Assembly (NCBI GenBank): GCA_030180135.1
Contig: CM058239.1
Coordinates: 42,357,270 to 42,421,269, forward strand
Direction: 5' to 3'
Length of the DNA: 64,000 nucleotides
DNA from: Orychophragmus violaceus
Lineage: Eukaryota > Streptophyta > Magnoliopsida > Brassicales > Brassicaceae
The position numbers and the translations under genes were made by a program. The notes beneath the pieces were generated by a model, which saw only the letters and a program-made list of their open reading frames with translations, made no database searches and was not told the DNA's origin. Shown here one piece after another: positions 46,011 to 59,227 of this stretch (the stretch's first letter is position 1; every line of letters starts with the position of its first letter).

Positions 46011-47149
46011 AGCTAATATAATTTTATATAAATAAAAAATCATCAATACATGTACGAAAAATCAAATGAAATAGACCGCATCTAAAAATAAAGAACGATT
46101 TGTAAAGTTGACGAAACCATAATGTCTACTGTAAAATATAAACTTAAATTTGTGTTGCAAAATCGATGAGTACTTATTCTTTGATCTCGAATCATCTGTT
46201 TATCTAAATATAGATCAGACAATTCCATAAATATAAACCCTAATTTCAAATATCGTTCTACTCCAAAATTTAAGTTTACCTTGTCGAATGAGTTGTTGAT
46301 TAAACACAAACAACCACTTTATCGTCACAATAATTTGCAGCGCCAAGATTGAATTGAAGAAATTAGTCAATCGCCTGTGAACTTTACCGATTTATGGAAA
46401 GATTAGAACGACTTAAAGAATTTGGTATCGTTTCATCTTCATAGATCTAACAATAGACCATAATTATTTGGGCTTTAATAGTATACCCTCTTCTGAATTG
46501 TTATGTTACAACTAAATTAGCCCATAAGGAATATTAGATTGGTTTTTTTCTACTGATATAAAACTAAAGCTTCTTTATTTATACTAAGTTATACTATTTG
46601 GAATAATGCAGATCATTGCATTATTATATTTCATTAGACAATAGTTGTTATTTAGCTAATAGTTTTTGTTTTATAATGTTCTATATAATGAACTTTGGGT
46701 TGAAAGTATCATTAGTCGTTCGTTAAATATTTATTTGTTTATTTCATATAGTAGATTTTGATTATAATCATAAACAGTTTAGATAACTACTTCGATAATT
46801 CTAGCAATAACTAACAATATGTTTAACTTAGCAATAGTATGTGAATTTGTTTGTCATTATCCGAAATCATAAGTAATTATGCAGAATAAAGAAGTCATAA
46901 TAAATAAGATAAAAAGTAATGTTTAACCATAAAATAAGGTAAAACCCATAGATGGGCATTAAATCAAACGCAGATTAAAATGTATTAGAAACCAAATAAA
47001 AGTTCTAAAATTAAAAGGAGATTGGATAAGATGAGGAGGATCATGGCTTGAAATTAACACATGTGGCTTTGGTCCAGCGAGCCCTAAACAGGAAAAAGGT
47101 CTTACAGTCTAAAACATCAAAATGCAATATAGTATTGTAATTGTTGAAA

Positions 47150-48340
47150 AACATACCACTCTTTCATCTGTTTAACCTCTTCCAACTCAGGATCAAATTC
47201 AATCTGGGAAATCAGTCCGGAATCTTCTACATAAAGTGTACCTAGGCGATAAAAGGTATAATTAAAATTTAGATACTACTGTTATCATTTTCTGAAAACC
47301 CTATATTAAGTAAAATGTAAATGTATAGAAATCATATGTACTTACCAAAAATAGCATTGACCCTCCAAAACCTCAACACAACGATAGTTTCATAATTTCC
47401 GGATGTATGCCAGTATTCATGAAACTTCATTGCATGAGGACCCTTAGCAAGACATTTTATGTAGGTTCCACTACAATTATAAGATTATTAAATGGTTATT
47501 TTAAATACAAAATAGACAAATTATAATGGCAATGGTAAATCTTAATGGAGGCATAAATGGTTGTAAATAAAGACCAATGTAACAAAAATTTAAATTTAGA
47601 TTCTTACTTCATTTCCCTAAGACTGAACCAAATCTGCTTCACCGAGTTAGAGGAGATATGCCTCCTGTTAATCCTCTCCTTCTCACAAGATTTCAGATGA
47701 CCCACAAATTTGATGCATCCAATGACATCTACAATACAAATATATGAATAATTAATAAAATATAATCAAAAATAAATATAAAGATTTTAACAATGAAACA
47801 TACCAATGGTGTGCTTAGATGATATTTTCCGATCTAATATTGCTTCCAATCCAACAAAATCGTAGAAATTATCATCAACAACGTTAAAACAGTTGGAAAT
47901 TTGTGTTTGAGAGTTTATAACAATCTGTTTGGCAGTAGTAGTGTTTCTCGAGTCATCTTGACTGTAAATGACTTCAAAGTTTTCAACATACTTCCAATTT
48001 TCGCTTATTTTGTGAAAGACATTAGTGGGTATTGTTGCTTCAACCTTGAAACCCTAAACATGGATTTTTTTTAAAGGAAAAAATTAGTACATGAATCTAA
48101 TATTTGAGATTATGTGTTTAAATATTATAAAACTTAAATAGATCGATAAAAATCAAACATTTTCATCACATAAGATGACATGACCTTGAAGACTACTTGG
48201 GTGTACGTTTGTGTACCACTTTCTAATGACCTTCAAACGACATTTCCAGTCATTTTTGGTGTTATTGACGTCCCATAATAGAGTGCAGTTCTCTATTTTT
48301 TTCTGGTTCGATTTTACAGTTATGGAAGAATTAGATTTGG
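47150..48340 (-). pseudogene. RPA70-like / DUF223 OB-fold protein of the Helitron
   Basis: Minus-strand exons encode, in order, NCTLLWDVNNTKNDWKCRLK (about 48290-48190), an EATIPTNVFHKISENWKYVE stretch (about 48050-47850), DVIGCIKFVGHLKSCEKERI (about 47730-47600), GTYIKCLAKGPHAM...VVLRFWRVNAIFG (about 47470-47345) and GTLYVEDSGLISQIEFDPEL (about 47245-47165). This is the OB-fold arrangement of plant replication protein A1-like proteins (DUF223), which are common in plant Helitrons and presumably bind the single-stranded transposition intermediate. The splice pattern GT-AG fits the gaps. I could not follow one unbroken frame from start to stop, so I mark it as probably broken. Confidence 0.75.
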
Positions 48341-49156
48341 GAAGAAAAGAAGAGATGGTAAATATAGTAGATTTGGTACCTTTTGGAAAAAAATTTAGGC
48401 AACCGTTTATAAACGAAAATATGTTAAAATTGATAAATAAGTTGAAGTGGTGGTTGTGGTTTTATTATTGCTTTAAATGAGGTGGTGAAGATTTATTATG
48501 ATTGAACATAAAATTTAAATTTCTTAATTGAGTGTTTGGATATGTGGAAATCATTAATTAGGGATATTAGTTGTTTTTAGAATTAATTTTTAATTAATAA
48601 AATTGCACAATTTGGAATAAAAACACGAATATATCTCTAACGTAATATTGTTTTGGTTGTAACAGAAAAAATATATGATTTTGCATTAAATATGATCATT
48701 TAATATTATTCCTTATATCAATATTCTCGTAATCTGTTATGATATCTACCATCTCGGACAAAATCTAGAATAAATGTTTCTTGTTTGTAGATTTTTGTCA
48801 AATCAATTTATGATCATAATTGTAAAGATGACAAAAAAAAATATTTTAAAGGCAGATTTCTTACTTTCCTTTCTTATCCATCCTTTCACCATTGTGTATC
48901 TTATAGTCCAAATTTGTAAAAATGTATCATTGTTAGACGACAATGAATTTTATTTTAATTAAATATTGATAGAAGAATATTCATTACTGAATCCATACGA
49001 TACATTCCAATTAAGGATTTATATTTTCATATAAATAAACTATAAAATAATTGAATTATAACAAATAAAAAGTCAAAACAAATATCAACCATCTCATTTA
49101 AACATCAAGAGAAAACTACTAATGATCTACTGAGTAAGATTTCTAAAAATCTTCCT
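48341..49156. other. Helitron spacer between RPA-like and helicase genes
   Basis: AT-rich DNA, no supported gene. It probably holds the promoter of the RPA-like gene and the 3' end of the helicase gene. Confidence 0.5.
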
Positions 49157-52100
49157 CTATACAACATTGGTAGTCTTTTTCAGCACATTTCCATCTTCAT
49201 CTGTAATAAGAATCTTCAATCCAGACCTTGATTTCACTCTAGACAAAGCAACATATAACTGACCATGTGAAAACACAGGTTTGAGAAGATACAAACCGAC
49301 ATTCTCAAGTGTTTGACCTTGACTCTTATTGATGGTAATTACAAATGCCAACGCCACAGGAAATTGTCGCCGACGCATCCTAAATGGAAACTTTGTATCT
49401 GATGGTGTCACATACATTCTGTTTAGAAGTATCTTTCGACCAATAACGGATTTATTACTAGTTAAAATCATTACTTCCATGCAATGAGGTCTGAGCTGAG
49501 TAATAAGTAATCTTGTTCCATTGTAAAGACCACCATTAGGATCAATGTTATGCAAGCACATCACTGGAGCACCAACCTTTAGCTTCAAACAATGTTTGGG
49601 TTATCCAGGCACCTTTATGTTGTTCAAAAACTCAATAGGATAATTGGTATCATCATCTATAGCAACGTCTGAAAGAATAATATTGTCCGAGCTTCGATAT
49701 GTTACTTATTTGCCTATAAAAAAACAAAACATGTTAGACAATATTATAGATAAGTTAGAACAATAGGGCTAAAACATTCTAATAAGTAAGATTGTTATAT
49801 ATCTAACAACTTGGAGAGCATATAATTATTAATCTCATCAACATTATCGTTGGTAGGGCTGAGTATAGCTCTGTTCTTAAATACTTGACCATCGGTTGAG
49901 TTAACAAAGTCCGGACCATAAACTTTGTTAACTATTGTCTCGATTGGTTTCTCACACTCGATTATTAACAAATCTTCAGGGATATCGATCTCAACGACAC
50001 CATCATTGGGAGCATTAATCTTTCCATCACCTATATTCAGTAACCATTCTGAAAATGTTTTCAACTCTTCAGCATCTTCATCACTAATTCCACCAAGCAA
50101 TCTCATGTTCTTCGTAAGTGTCAGAACTTTACATGATTCCCATAATTCAGAAGAGTGTAAAGCTGCAAAGATTGTTTCTGATCTTCCTCCCCCAGGAACT
50201 ACTGGAATAATCTGCCTAAAATCACCACCAAAAACCACAACCTTTCCTCCAAATGGCCTATCATCCTTGTCTCTAATAATATCGCATAAACTTCGGTCCA
50301 AGTTTTCCACACAATGTTTACTCATCATAGGAGCTTCATCCCAAACTAAAAGGTTGGCAACTTTCATTAATTCAGCAAGATCGGAACATGCCTTCATATG
50401 GCAACTTGTGAACTCGTCTGGATTGATCGAAATTGCAAATCTTGAATGTGATGTTCTCCCTCCTTTCAACAACAACGCATAAATTCCACTCGAAGCACTA
50501 TTAATCACAATAAGACCCCTGGAACGAATAGAAACACTTAATAGACTCCACAGGAATGTTTTACCCGTACCTCCAAACCCATAGAGAAAAAACATTCCTC
50601 CTTTATCATTCACAACTGCATCCATATAGTTTCATATACTATTCTTTGCTCGTCCGTTATCATAGAAAGAAGCCTCTCTTCTTCTTTTCTTTCATCCTCA
50701 CGGTTATAATTCCTCTCATCATCTATGAGCCGGTTGCCGTTGTACTCTTCATAATCTTCTGGTAGTGGCATCTCACGCCATTTTGTAAGCGATCCACCAT
50801 AACTTTCCAACTTTATTTGTATCCTTGTCAATGCTATGTTTTTCCTTTGATCATCAGTTAGAATCAAATCTGCATGATTAAAACATTGTTAAAGATTTTA
50901 TTATCAAAGATAAGAGGTACTATATCGTTTCACAAAAATGAAATAAAAACCAATATAAACAGTAAAAAAAACAACAATAATTTAGTTAAGATTCTTATTG
51001 CATACCAGGATTCCGACGATTTCTTCTTTCATCGATTAGAATATCTTCTGTTAGATATTCCCATGTTGAATTCCACATGACCAAAGGATGGGAAATACTA
51101 TATGTTATTAACATGTGGACAACATAATCCAGAAGATAATTTCCATTCGCCCATTCACTTGCTTCCTCAATTGCCAGAGTAAATTCTTTATCATCATCTA
51201 ACAACCCCTGAGCATGACATGCATCTTTAAAAGTAGGATAGATAATACCTTCAAATGTCCTTATATCCTCATAGCATTCCAGGCTTTTAACATAGTTAAG
51301 AAGTATTCTTAAATAATACAACTCACCGCAAGCTATACTCACATGAGCAATCCTTCTAATCACAGAACCAAGTTTTTCTGCCTTGGTTTCCATGACCTCT
51401 CTTTAGATACCCATGTAAACTTGGTTGGGAACTGAGAATAAGTGATTTCCTTTGCAAGATTAGGATATTTCCTGCATGCAATCATCCAAGCGTAAACATA
51501 GATTGAATAGCAGTCGTTTTGACCAATAGAGTCTCAATGGGTTCAAATTCATCAAAGAAAACAATCTGCTGGTTTGGAAGATGAAAACCAAGTTTCTCTA
51601 CAGCCACTGTACGAAAATGTGTAGGGAACGCAAAAATACGCCATGTAGCTTCGGATGGTGAAAGATATCTATCAATCAAAGATTGTGAAAATGTATTAAA
51701 ATATTATGGTAAATGTTATACAAAAATAAAAAGTGTTCAAACAAAAGTGTTTAATAACTGCAGTTGTAGTAGTCCTCAATTTCGTCAATAACACCATCTC
51801 CACTCTCTTTTTCAACAGTAGTCGTAACATAATCAGGACCTTTATGAATGTATTTAAACAAATACTTTATGGCTCGGGATTAGACACACCACTCGACATT
51901 AATATGTGCACGATACCGAAGCATGAGTTTCTTGTTATATGGAACAACATATCCATTGTCAAGTTGAAATTTTCCCTTCTCGACAAATCTTTTATCATCC
52001 CTTCGTCTGTAGAAGGGAAAACCATTTGCATCAATTGTCGTCCTATTGTTTACCGGCCTTGGATACTTCTTCGAACATTTTCCGTTAACCATACAAACAC

Positions 52101-55100
52101 TACTCTTGTTTGCGTTTCCACATGGACCATGCATCATGCATTCTGACACAACAGCGTATAAGTTGGGTTGTGTAACCTGGTCTGGTATTTCTGCACAAAT
52201 AATCTTGTCTATGTCTTCTATCGTTGGGAATTTGTAACCTTTCTTCATAAATAATAGAATATGCGCATGCATCAATCCTCTTTTTTGAAACTCAATAGTG
52301 TACATTGCTGTAATATAAGAACAAAAGAAAAATGTTTACAAAATTATAAAATTGACATTCTACCACGCATGAAGTTATACTACCAAATATCAAAAAAAAT
52401 ATGTAGGGTATTATGATGAAAAGGAAAATAATGAGGAAGTTAAATACATACCTCCAGCAGTCTTTCCAAAGACACCTCCTTTTTTATGGGTCAATTTCAT
52501 GATCAATCTGTCAAGTTTAGCTTTAAAGATTCGACAAATCATATATGGTCTATCCTCCATGGTCAATCTAAATTTATCCAAGAACTTGGTTATCTCCGGC
52601 CACTTAGGATTGCATGTAAAAGTAATGAAAAGGTCTGGAAAACCTAAGTAGTTGCAGATAGCCATTGCATCCAAAAAATGCTGTTGCATATACCTAAAAC
52701 TACCTGTAAAACTTGATGGAACAAATATGCGTTGGCCTTGTTTAAGAAGATTAACACCTCCCGCCTCAGCCATTTTCTGAATTTTCTCGTAGTTTTATGA
52801 TCGAAGCTTTTTCTTGTTTTTCCAGACATAACGCAACCGGTTGGATTCAATCATTGTATATACGTCAACCAAAAACTGTTGAAACAATCTTCCACATCTG
52901 TTTATTGTAGGAGCTTCACCAACTCTTTCACAAATTCTATATGCAAAAAATTCTAGCATAGAAATTACTTTCCTCTTCCTTCCATCATCATCTGTCAAAC
53001 CTATAAGAATCTGTAATCTGAAACCATTCTCTCCATATGGAAACATAATTGGATACTGGAGAGGCAAGTAGGCTGGATGAAGTTCACTAATCCTATGAAA
53101 CCCCCCATCAGTTGTCTCCAATATAATGTCCCTTGTCTCCATGTTACAAACAAAATCTCTAGGAATAAGTCCAACCACTTCATTTTTAGTTGGCAAATTG
53201 TGAGTCCTTGCATCTTTTGCTCTACTTTCAATGAATCTGATACGGAAACCGGTATCTTGGGTAACATCAAATCGATCTGTGGCTGCCCTCAATGAGGCAA
53301 CATAAGGATTAACCTCATCTAACATATTCTTCAAGATTTCGACAATTTGAATCCTCAGTTTTTTTAACATCCCTTTCGTTATCTCCCCTACAAAATATAC
53401 CAAGAAAATATTTTATACAATCCTTACAAAATTTAGGAGTAGCATATGTAAAAAAAAAAAAACTCTTACCCGTATGCCGCAATTCTATTAATAAGTTCAT
53501 TTCTAAATAAATCAGTAAAAACTCTGCAAAAACTTAGGACAGTCTCCAACGTTCGGGAAAAGAGCACCAATTCTAAATAAATCGGTATGATCAATCTTAC
53601 CTCCAAGTGAGGTGAACGCGAACATCATATTATAAGCACAAATGAATTCCCAAAAATGTTTGGACAATTCACTACCATTCAGAAGCAATTTCAATAACGC
53701 CATTGGAGGATTCCTCAGCTTTGGTAGGATGATTTTTCTTTTGTTACAACACATTGCAAAATCCGGCTGCTTTTGCTTATATCTCTTTCCTATTCGTTCT
53801 CCATACCACATGTATGCTCCACAGTATTGGCACTTATAAGATGGATCTCCATCGTCAAAGTAACCTATTAATAATTTGTAAATAATGTTTAAAAAGATGG
53901 GTGTTGTTATATAATATGTGAACAACCTAAGATATTAAAACATACCAGTCATATCATTTAAAGCATCTTGGGTATTTACATCATTTTCTATGTGATGCGA
54001 TGCATCATCCATATCATCTTCAATTGAATCTACATCGCTTGTATTATCTTCATCATCAGATTCACTAACATCGGCATACCTGTTTGCGAAAGCTGAAATA
54101 GATTCTTGCCAATATAGTTATACTAATTTCATACTAATAATTTTCGCAAAAACATAGTAACTTACAATTCAATAAATAGTATAACAATGTATACCGTGAG
54201 GATGGTAATTAATCTCAGTTATAGGGGGAGCATTGGACGGGGTTTCATCAACACTGACTGATGACGGAACAAATGTATTTCGGCTTTTCTCTTTTCCTTT
54301 TCTTTGAGATGAATTAGCTTACAATTCAATGCAAAATATACAGTTAGTATAAAAATTTAACTGTGGCTGATTTTTGTAATAAAATAATCTTGAGGCAAAA
54401 CCTGATGTAACTACCGACTCCATGGTCTGTAAGAATATGGAATTTGAGCTACCACTTTTGCATTGGACATTATTTCTTTCTGTTAATTTACCAAAATTAA
54501 AATATAGAAAAACTTGTCGTTTCAATATGTAAATTTGATTAAAGAGGCAAGCGAATAAAAAGTACCACGACTTTTGGCGTAATTTCTGTGAGACACATTA
54601 TCATTGGAAACATGTGTTCTTCAAGGAAGAATATTGATAATATCACGCATCGGAGTGATAGATCCAATGCCATTCTCGCTCGGACCATTTGTGATATTTG
54701 AAGATGCACTCGAAGATTTGGCTGAGGGTCTACCTACTGTATAAATCAAGTATAATTATATCAATGAATCATCACATATTAAGGTATATTTCTGTATTTT
54801 ATATCGAACACAAACCTTTCTGAATATGAGGTGATATCGGTTTACTCTAGCATTTTCTCCCACCTTGCATCAAATCGTATAAATGATTATCATATAATGT
54901 TTACAAAAAAATTGTATAATAAAATAAACTCACGTTTCTGTAATGTAGGTGACACGGAATCATTTATACGATTGGTAATATCACGCATCGGAGTGATAGA
55001 TCCAATCCCATTCTCGCTCGGACCATTTGTGATAGGTGAAGATGCACTCGAAGATTTGGCTGAGTCTCTACATACTGTTTAAATCAAGTATAATTATATC

Positions 55101-55675
55101 AATGAATCATCGCATATTAAGTTATGTTTCTGTATTTTATATCGAACCCAAACCTGGGAGAAGAGGAGGTGACATCGGTTTACCCTGGCATTTTCTCCCA
55201 CCTTGCATCAAATCGTATAAATGGTTATCATATAATGTTTACAAACAAAATTGTATAATAAAATAAACTCACGTTTCTGTAATGTAGGTGACACGAAATC
55301 ATTTATACGATTGGTAATATCATGCATCGGAGTGATAGATCCAATCCCATTCTCGCTTGGACCATTTGTGTTAGGTGAAGATGCACTCGAATATTTGGCT
55401 GAGGCTCTAAATACTATTTAAATCAAGTATAATTATATCAATGAATCATCGCATATTAAGTTATGTTTCCGTATTTTATATCGAACCCAAACCTGGAAGA
55501 AGAGGAGGTGACATCGGTTTACTCTGGCATTTTCTCCCACCTTGCATCAAATCGTATAAATGGTTATCATATAATGTTTACAAACCAAATCGTATAATAA
55601 AATAAACTAACGTTTCTGTAATGGAAGTGACCCGGAATCATTTTCTTTATCAGATTCGGTACAACCTCTCTTCAT
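49157..55675 (-). pseudogene. Helitron Rep/PIF1-type helicase gene, interrupted
   Basis: It is read leftward from a plausible start at 55675 (MKRGCTESDKEND). Short N-terminal exons are repeated in tandem (54600-55610). Then comes a Helitron-N region with a zinc-finger-like CQYCGAYMWYGERI (about 53830) and FTSLGGKIDH (about 53600). Rep follows (53403-52411), with the HUH motif in RGLMHAHILLF (about 52270) and the paired-Tyr segment KYLFKYIHKGPDY (about 51875-51840). The C-terminal PIF1 helicase has Walker A GFGGTGKTF (about 50575), Walker B LLVWDEAPM (about 50350) and the motif VI region NKSQGQTLENVG...VALSRV (about 49330-49240). Breaks include in-frame stops after KKKLRS (52795), after VEWCV (51880) and before the Walker A exon (50610). 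In intact elements Rep nicks and joins DNA in rolling-circle transposition. Confidence 0.88.
54600..55610 (-). repeat. 339-bp tandem repeat spanning exons of the Helitron Rep gene, about 3 units
   Basis: Copies start at 55611/55272/54934 (spacing 339 and 338 bp), with a further partial, more diverged copy to about 54600. Each unit contains two short candidate exons with GT-AG borders, one coding SITPMRDITNRINDSVSPTL-like sequence, plus introns. Exon and intron were therefore duplicated together. Confidence 0.9.
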
Positions 55676-57484
55676 GGTTTTTAGAGAATAACTTGATAAT
55701 CTCCAAAATAATTTTTAAATTTTCAAACAATCATATTATGACTGATATCGCACTCTTGGTGAAAAAACAAACAAAGTATGTCTATTAGAAATTTAAAAAT
55801 CAGTTCCGGATTTGAGTCTACCAAATCTTTTGATTGTGCATTTAATTTTAAAAAAAATATTTGGTTTCCTTAGTTAAGTAATTATATTTTCAACTTATGA
55901 TTATTGATTGAATTATGATAGAGAGTATGAAAATATTATTTTAGTTCTTAACTAAGAAAATTTACTTTAAAAATAAATATTGACCACATCCAAACACAAT
56001 GGTAGAAAAACATTTTTCTGGCAAAATATAATGAAGCAGGTATATGAGTCGTAAGACATTGGCATACGTATAATATGTAACTTATGGTTATGTTGATGAT
56101 TATAGTTATTTGTTGAGTAATAACTATATTGATCAAGAAGACAGGTGAATGAATAATATTATTAAACTTAATAACCATAATCAATTTGGTATATGGATTA
56201 ATATGTCGAAAAAATTATTGTATTAAGGAATTTTGACTGATTAAAAAGTAAATGATTCAATAGACAAAAGTAGATGTTCATAAACATGGTTCTAATTATC
56301 TTCTACTTCAATTTTATAAAATTAAGAAGAAATCAGAAAACAAAAGTAATTCATTAAATGGACAGATAAATAAGAAAATAATCATTTTATTATTCAAGTA
56401 TGCTTAATGCAAGAATAAAAGTATACAAATGTGAGCTCAAAAGAACATACAAAACAATATCTACTAGAAAGGAAAAATCGCTTGAATACTTCATTGACTT
56501 CGTGCTTACTTCTTTCCGTGTGAAATGTAACAAACACCGAATTACTCGTAGTTATCTAGCAAATAAAGATTACTGACAGAAAAAGATTAGCCGATAGATT
56601 TATATCATTTGGCTTCATATGAATCCAACCTGCAAATTAATAAACACAAAATAATCACTAAAATGTAAATACAAATAAAATAGTTACCTATCATTTGGCT
56701 TGCTATGTTACATACCTGCAAATGAATAAAAATCTCAAAACAAAATAATAAGCATGATAATGTGAAATGATATAGTTACCTATTGTTTGGCTTGGTATGT
56801 TATATACCTACAAAATGATCAAAACTATATAATAAAATTATAAGTATGTTAATAGCAAGTGAGAAAGATACCTTATTGTTTCGCATTGTAGGTTTCATAC
56901 TTACAAAATCAGCAAAACAACATAAACAAAATTAGAACAATAGAAATAATAAAAACAAAAGAATGATTCGGCATGTGGGTGATATGAGTCTGGTCGAGAC
57001 TGTATTTATAGGATCATCATATTTAGGGTTGCACAAAGTTTTCGAAAGCTTCTATTAGAAGATTAGTATATTTTTTGGGATATTTTTTTCTTCAAATTTG
57101 ACAATTATTGTCGATATTTATTAGTTGATACATTTTAGTGTCGAATTTAGTTTGAATTTGAAAAGTAAGGAAATAGTTATGAAAAAAATATAAATTGTAA
57201 TCTAAAATTATGGGAAGAAGTTAAGATTACATTTCGTAAGTTTAGGAAACCACATTTAATTTTCAAATTAGATTAATTCTCGAATTTTGGATTTTTTTTA
57301 ATCCAAAAGTTTTCTAAACGAATTTTGATTTATTTTTAATGTCAAAAATGCTCTCGACCAATCAAAACCTTTCATTAAAGTCATGTCATCAATGACATCA
57401 TAGTTTTGATTGGTCAAGATTCATCCACATCATCAATGGTATCATCATTTCAATCATCGCACTTCGCAAATAATATATAGTAGA
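55676..57484 (-). promoter_or_regulatory. Helitron 5' region and presumed Rep promoter
   Basis: AT-rich, without reading frames. Four related ~85-bp blocks (CTGCAAAT...TTACCTATTGTTTGGCTTG-type) lie in tandem between about 56620 and 56935. The last 100 bp lead to the 5'-TC terminus at 57484 and contain a short direct repeat (ATGATGTCATTGATGACATG region). Confidence 0.55.
56620..56935. repeat. Imperfect ~85-bp tandem repeat in the Helitron 5' region
   Basis: Three to four diverged units share TAGTTACCTAT-TTGGCTTG-TATGTTA-ATACCT-CAAAT. They lie upstream of the Rep start. Confidence 0.7.
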
Positions 57485-58705
57485 TAACCATCAAATACAT
57501 TTTTGTCCTCAAGTAACAAAACTAATTTATTAGAATCTCTAAATCTAACTATAATATCAATTAAAGATTTTGATATATTTTATTTTAACATTATTATATA
57601 GGTGTATATTATTTTAAGTATAGATACATACATTTATTATTTTAAGTTGAAAATATTAAACTAATAAATATAATTTTGTACTAAAGTAATAATATTAATT
57701 CACCAGAAAATCTAAATTTAACTAAAATATCAATTAAAATCTTTGATAAATATTATCTTAACAATATTATATAGGTTTGTATATGCAAAAGTAATATATT
57801 AGTTATATATTTGTTCTTTGAATATTACTGTAATATGTATTTTCAAAAATATTTATTTTTCATGATTTTTAAAGTCAACAATATTAATTACACCAAAATG
57901 GAGCTATATGTTTTAAAAATACATGATTAGTTTTAATACAAAGAATTTTCTATTGGAAGATTATATTATTCACTAAAAATTATATTCAAAACAATCGAAC
58001 TAAGTAAGATATTTTGATATATTTTCGAAAACTTAATAAATGCTACAGGATTTTAAATAAAATGCGTTCTTGGATTAATGGTAATTAAATAATTATCTCA
58101 ATTCATTACACAAATGAGTTTATTTAATAGGTTTTCAATAATATATTACTAATTAAAAAATTATTATTAGATTTGGAAGTTATAGTTTTCTTAAAATATT
58201 GCATTTACAATTTTGTCTAATATACATTTAATAAAAAAAAAAATTATTGCCAGAGTTGTGATATGGCAAATCTTAAATTAGCAAATGAATTATTAAAAAT
58301 GACAAATTTAATATTTTAATAGTTCAAAAGATATTAAGTTTACCTTCATAACTCTCAAATGATTTTTATTCATAACTCGTAATTAGTGACAAATATCACG
58401 ACATCCACCGGAAAGATATTTATTAACGTTTTTTCAAAACAAAACAAACAAAATTAGCACACATTAACATACCTAAACGTGACCGTGACCGATAAATTTA
58501 CTTCAGCTGTTTATTGGGCATAAGCGAGCCAATCCGAAATCACAATATCCCAAATTATTCACCAACTCATACTTCTCCATGGCTATGGAATATGCCATAG
58601 AATATTGAAATTTTATTCTGGACTGAATTTCGTATAATACTCAAAAAAGTATTAATTAAATCCATTTTTTATTATCAAATCCTTGTCTATAGGTTAATTG
58701 GGGCA
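57485..58705. other. AT-rich DNA between Helitron and copia element, no gene seen
   Basis: Holds a direct repeat of about 75 bp (57533-57607 and 57706-57780, both with ATATCAATTAAA...ATTATATAGGT) and the right arm of the inverted repeat that flanks the Helitron (57866-57956). No coding sequence is recognised. Confidence 0.6.
57866..57956 (-). repeat. Right arm of the long-distance inverted repeat
   Basis: Inverse complement of 44505-44593 with few differences. The gap to the Helitron is 381 bp on this side and 64 bp on the other. Confidence 0.85.
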
Positions 58706-59157
58706 TGTTAGGAAATAAACTCGAATTTTCTCGAAAACCAGAAATATGAGACCGAAGAAAATGCACACAAATTTGTTAACGGAGTTCGGCCAATCGTGCC
58801 TACGTCTCCGGACCTGCTACAGATCTTTATATTAATCACCGGGAAATTACAAAGCTCTCAACTCACACCCAAAACCCAAATACACTCAAGAAAATTATAC
58901 TCAAATTTTTTTACAAATAAAAGATTTTTTTTTCTCTCTCTTTCTCTCTTCTTTCTTTCTCTCTTGTTTTCTTTGTTTTGGGATGAATTATGGTGAAGAA
59001 TTTCACCATCTATTTATAGGGAAAGTAGAAGGTTACGTGAGTTGAAATTGTTGACAAAAGCAAGCCAACACCTTTTGACTTTTTCACCTCCTCTCATCCA
59101 TCTACTTTTCACCTATCCCACCGTCCATGTCTTATGTAAGTGATTACGTAACTAACA
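58706..59157 (-). repeat. 3' LTR of the TNT1/Tork-type copia element
   Basis: This 452-bp LTR runs TG...CA and contains a (TCTCT)-rich stretch at 58933-58970. CTATTTATAGGG, at 59011-59022, resembles a TATA box on either strand. Confidence 0.9.
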
Positions 59158-59227
59158 ATCTCCCACTTGAAGACTGATTTCAATCTGTCTTCACACCTTG
59201 ATCAATGTAGCAGGTCTTCCATGCTTG

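Larger units (their letters stand above)
44658..57484 (-). mobile_element. Autonomous-type Helitron, 12.8 kb
   Basis: On the minus strand it starts TCTACTATATATTATTTGCG after a host A at 57485 and ends in a hairpin (CCGCAC-AAG-GTGCGG), eleven to twelve bases, then CTAG at 44661-44658 followed by host T. It encodes, all on the minus strand, a Rep/PIF1 helicase (about 55675-49157), an RPA/DUF223-like protein (48340-47150) and a B3-domain fragment (46010-45550). The Rep/helicase plus RPA pair is typical of plant Helitrons. Coding breaks show this copy is no longer autonomous. The terminal motifs resemble those of the 609-bp Helitron at 19354. Confidence 0.9.
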
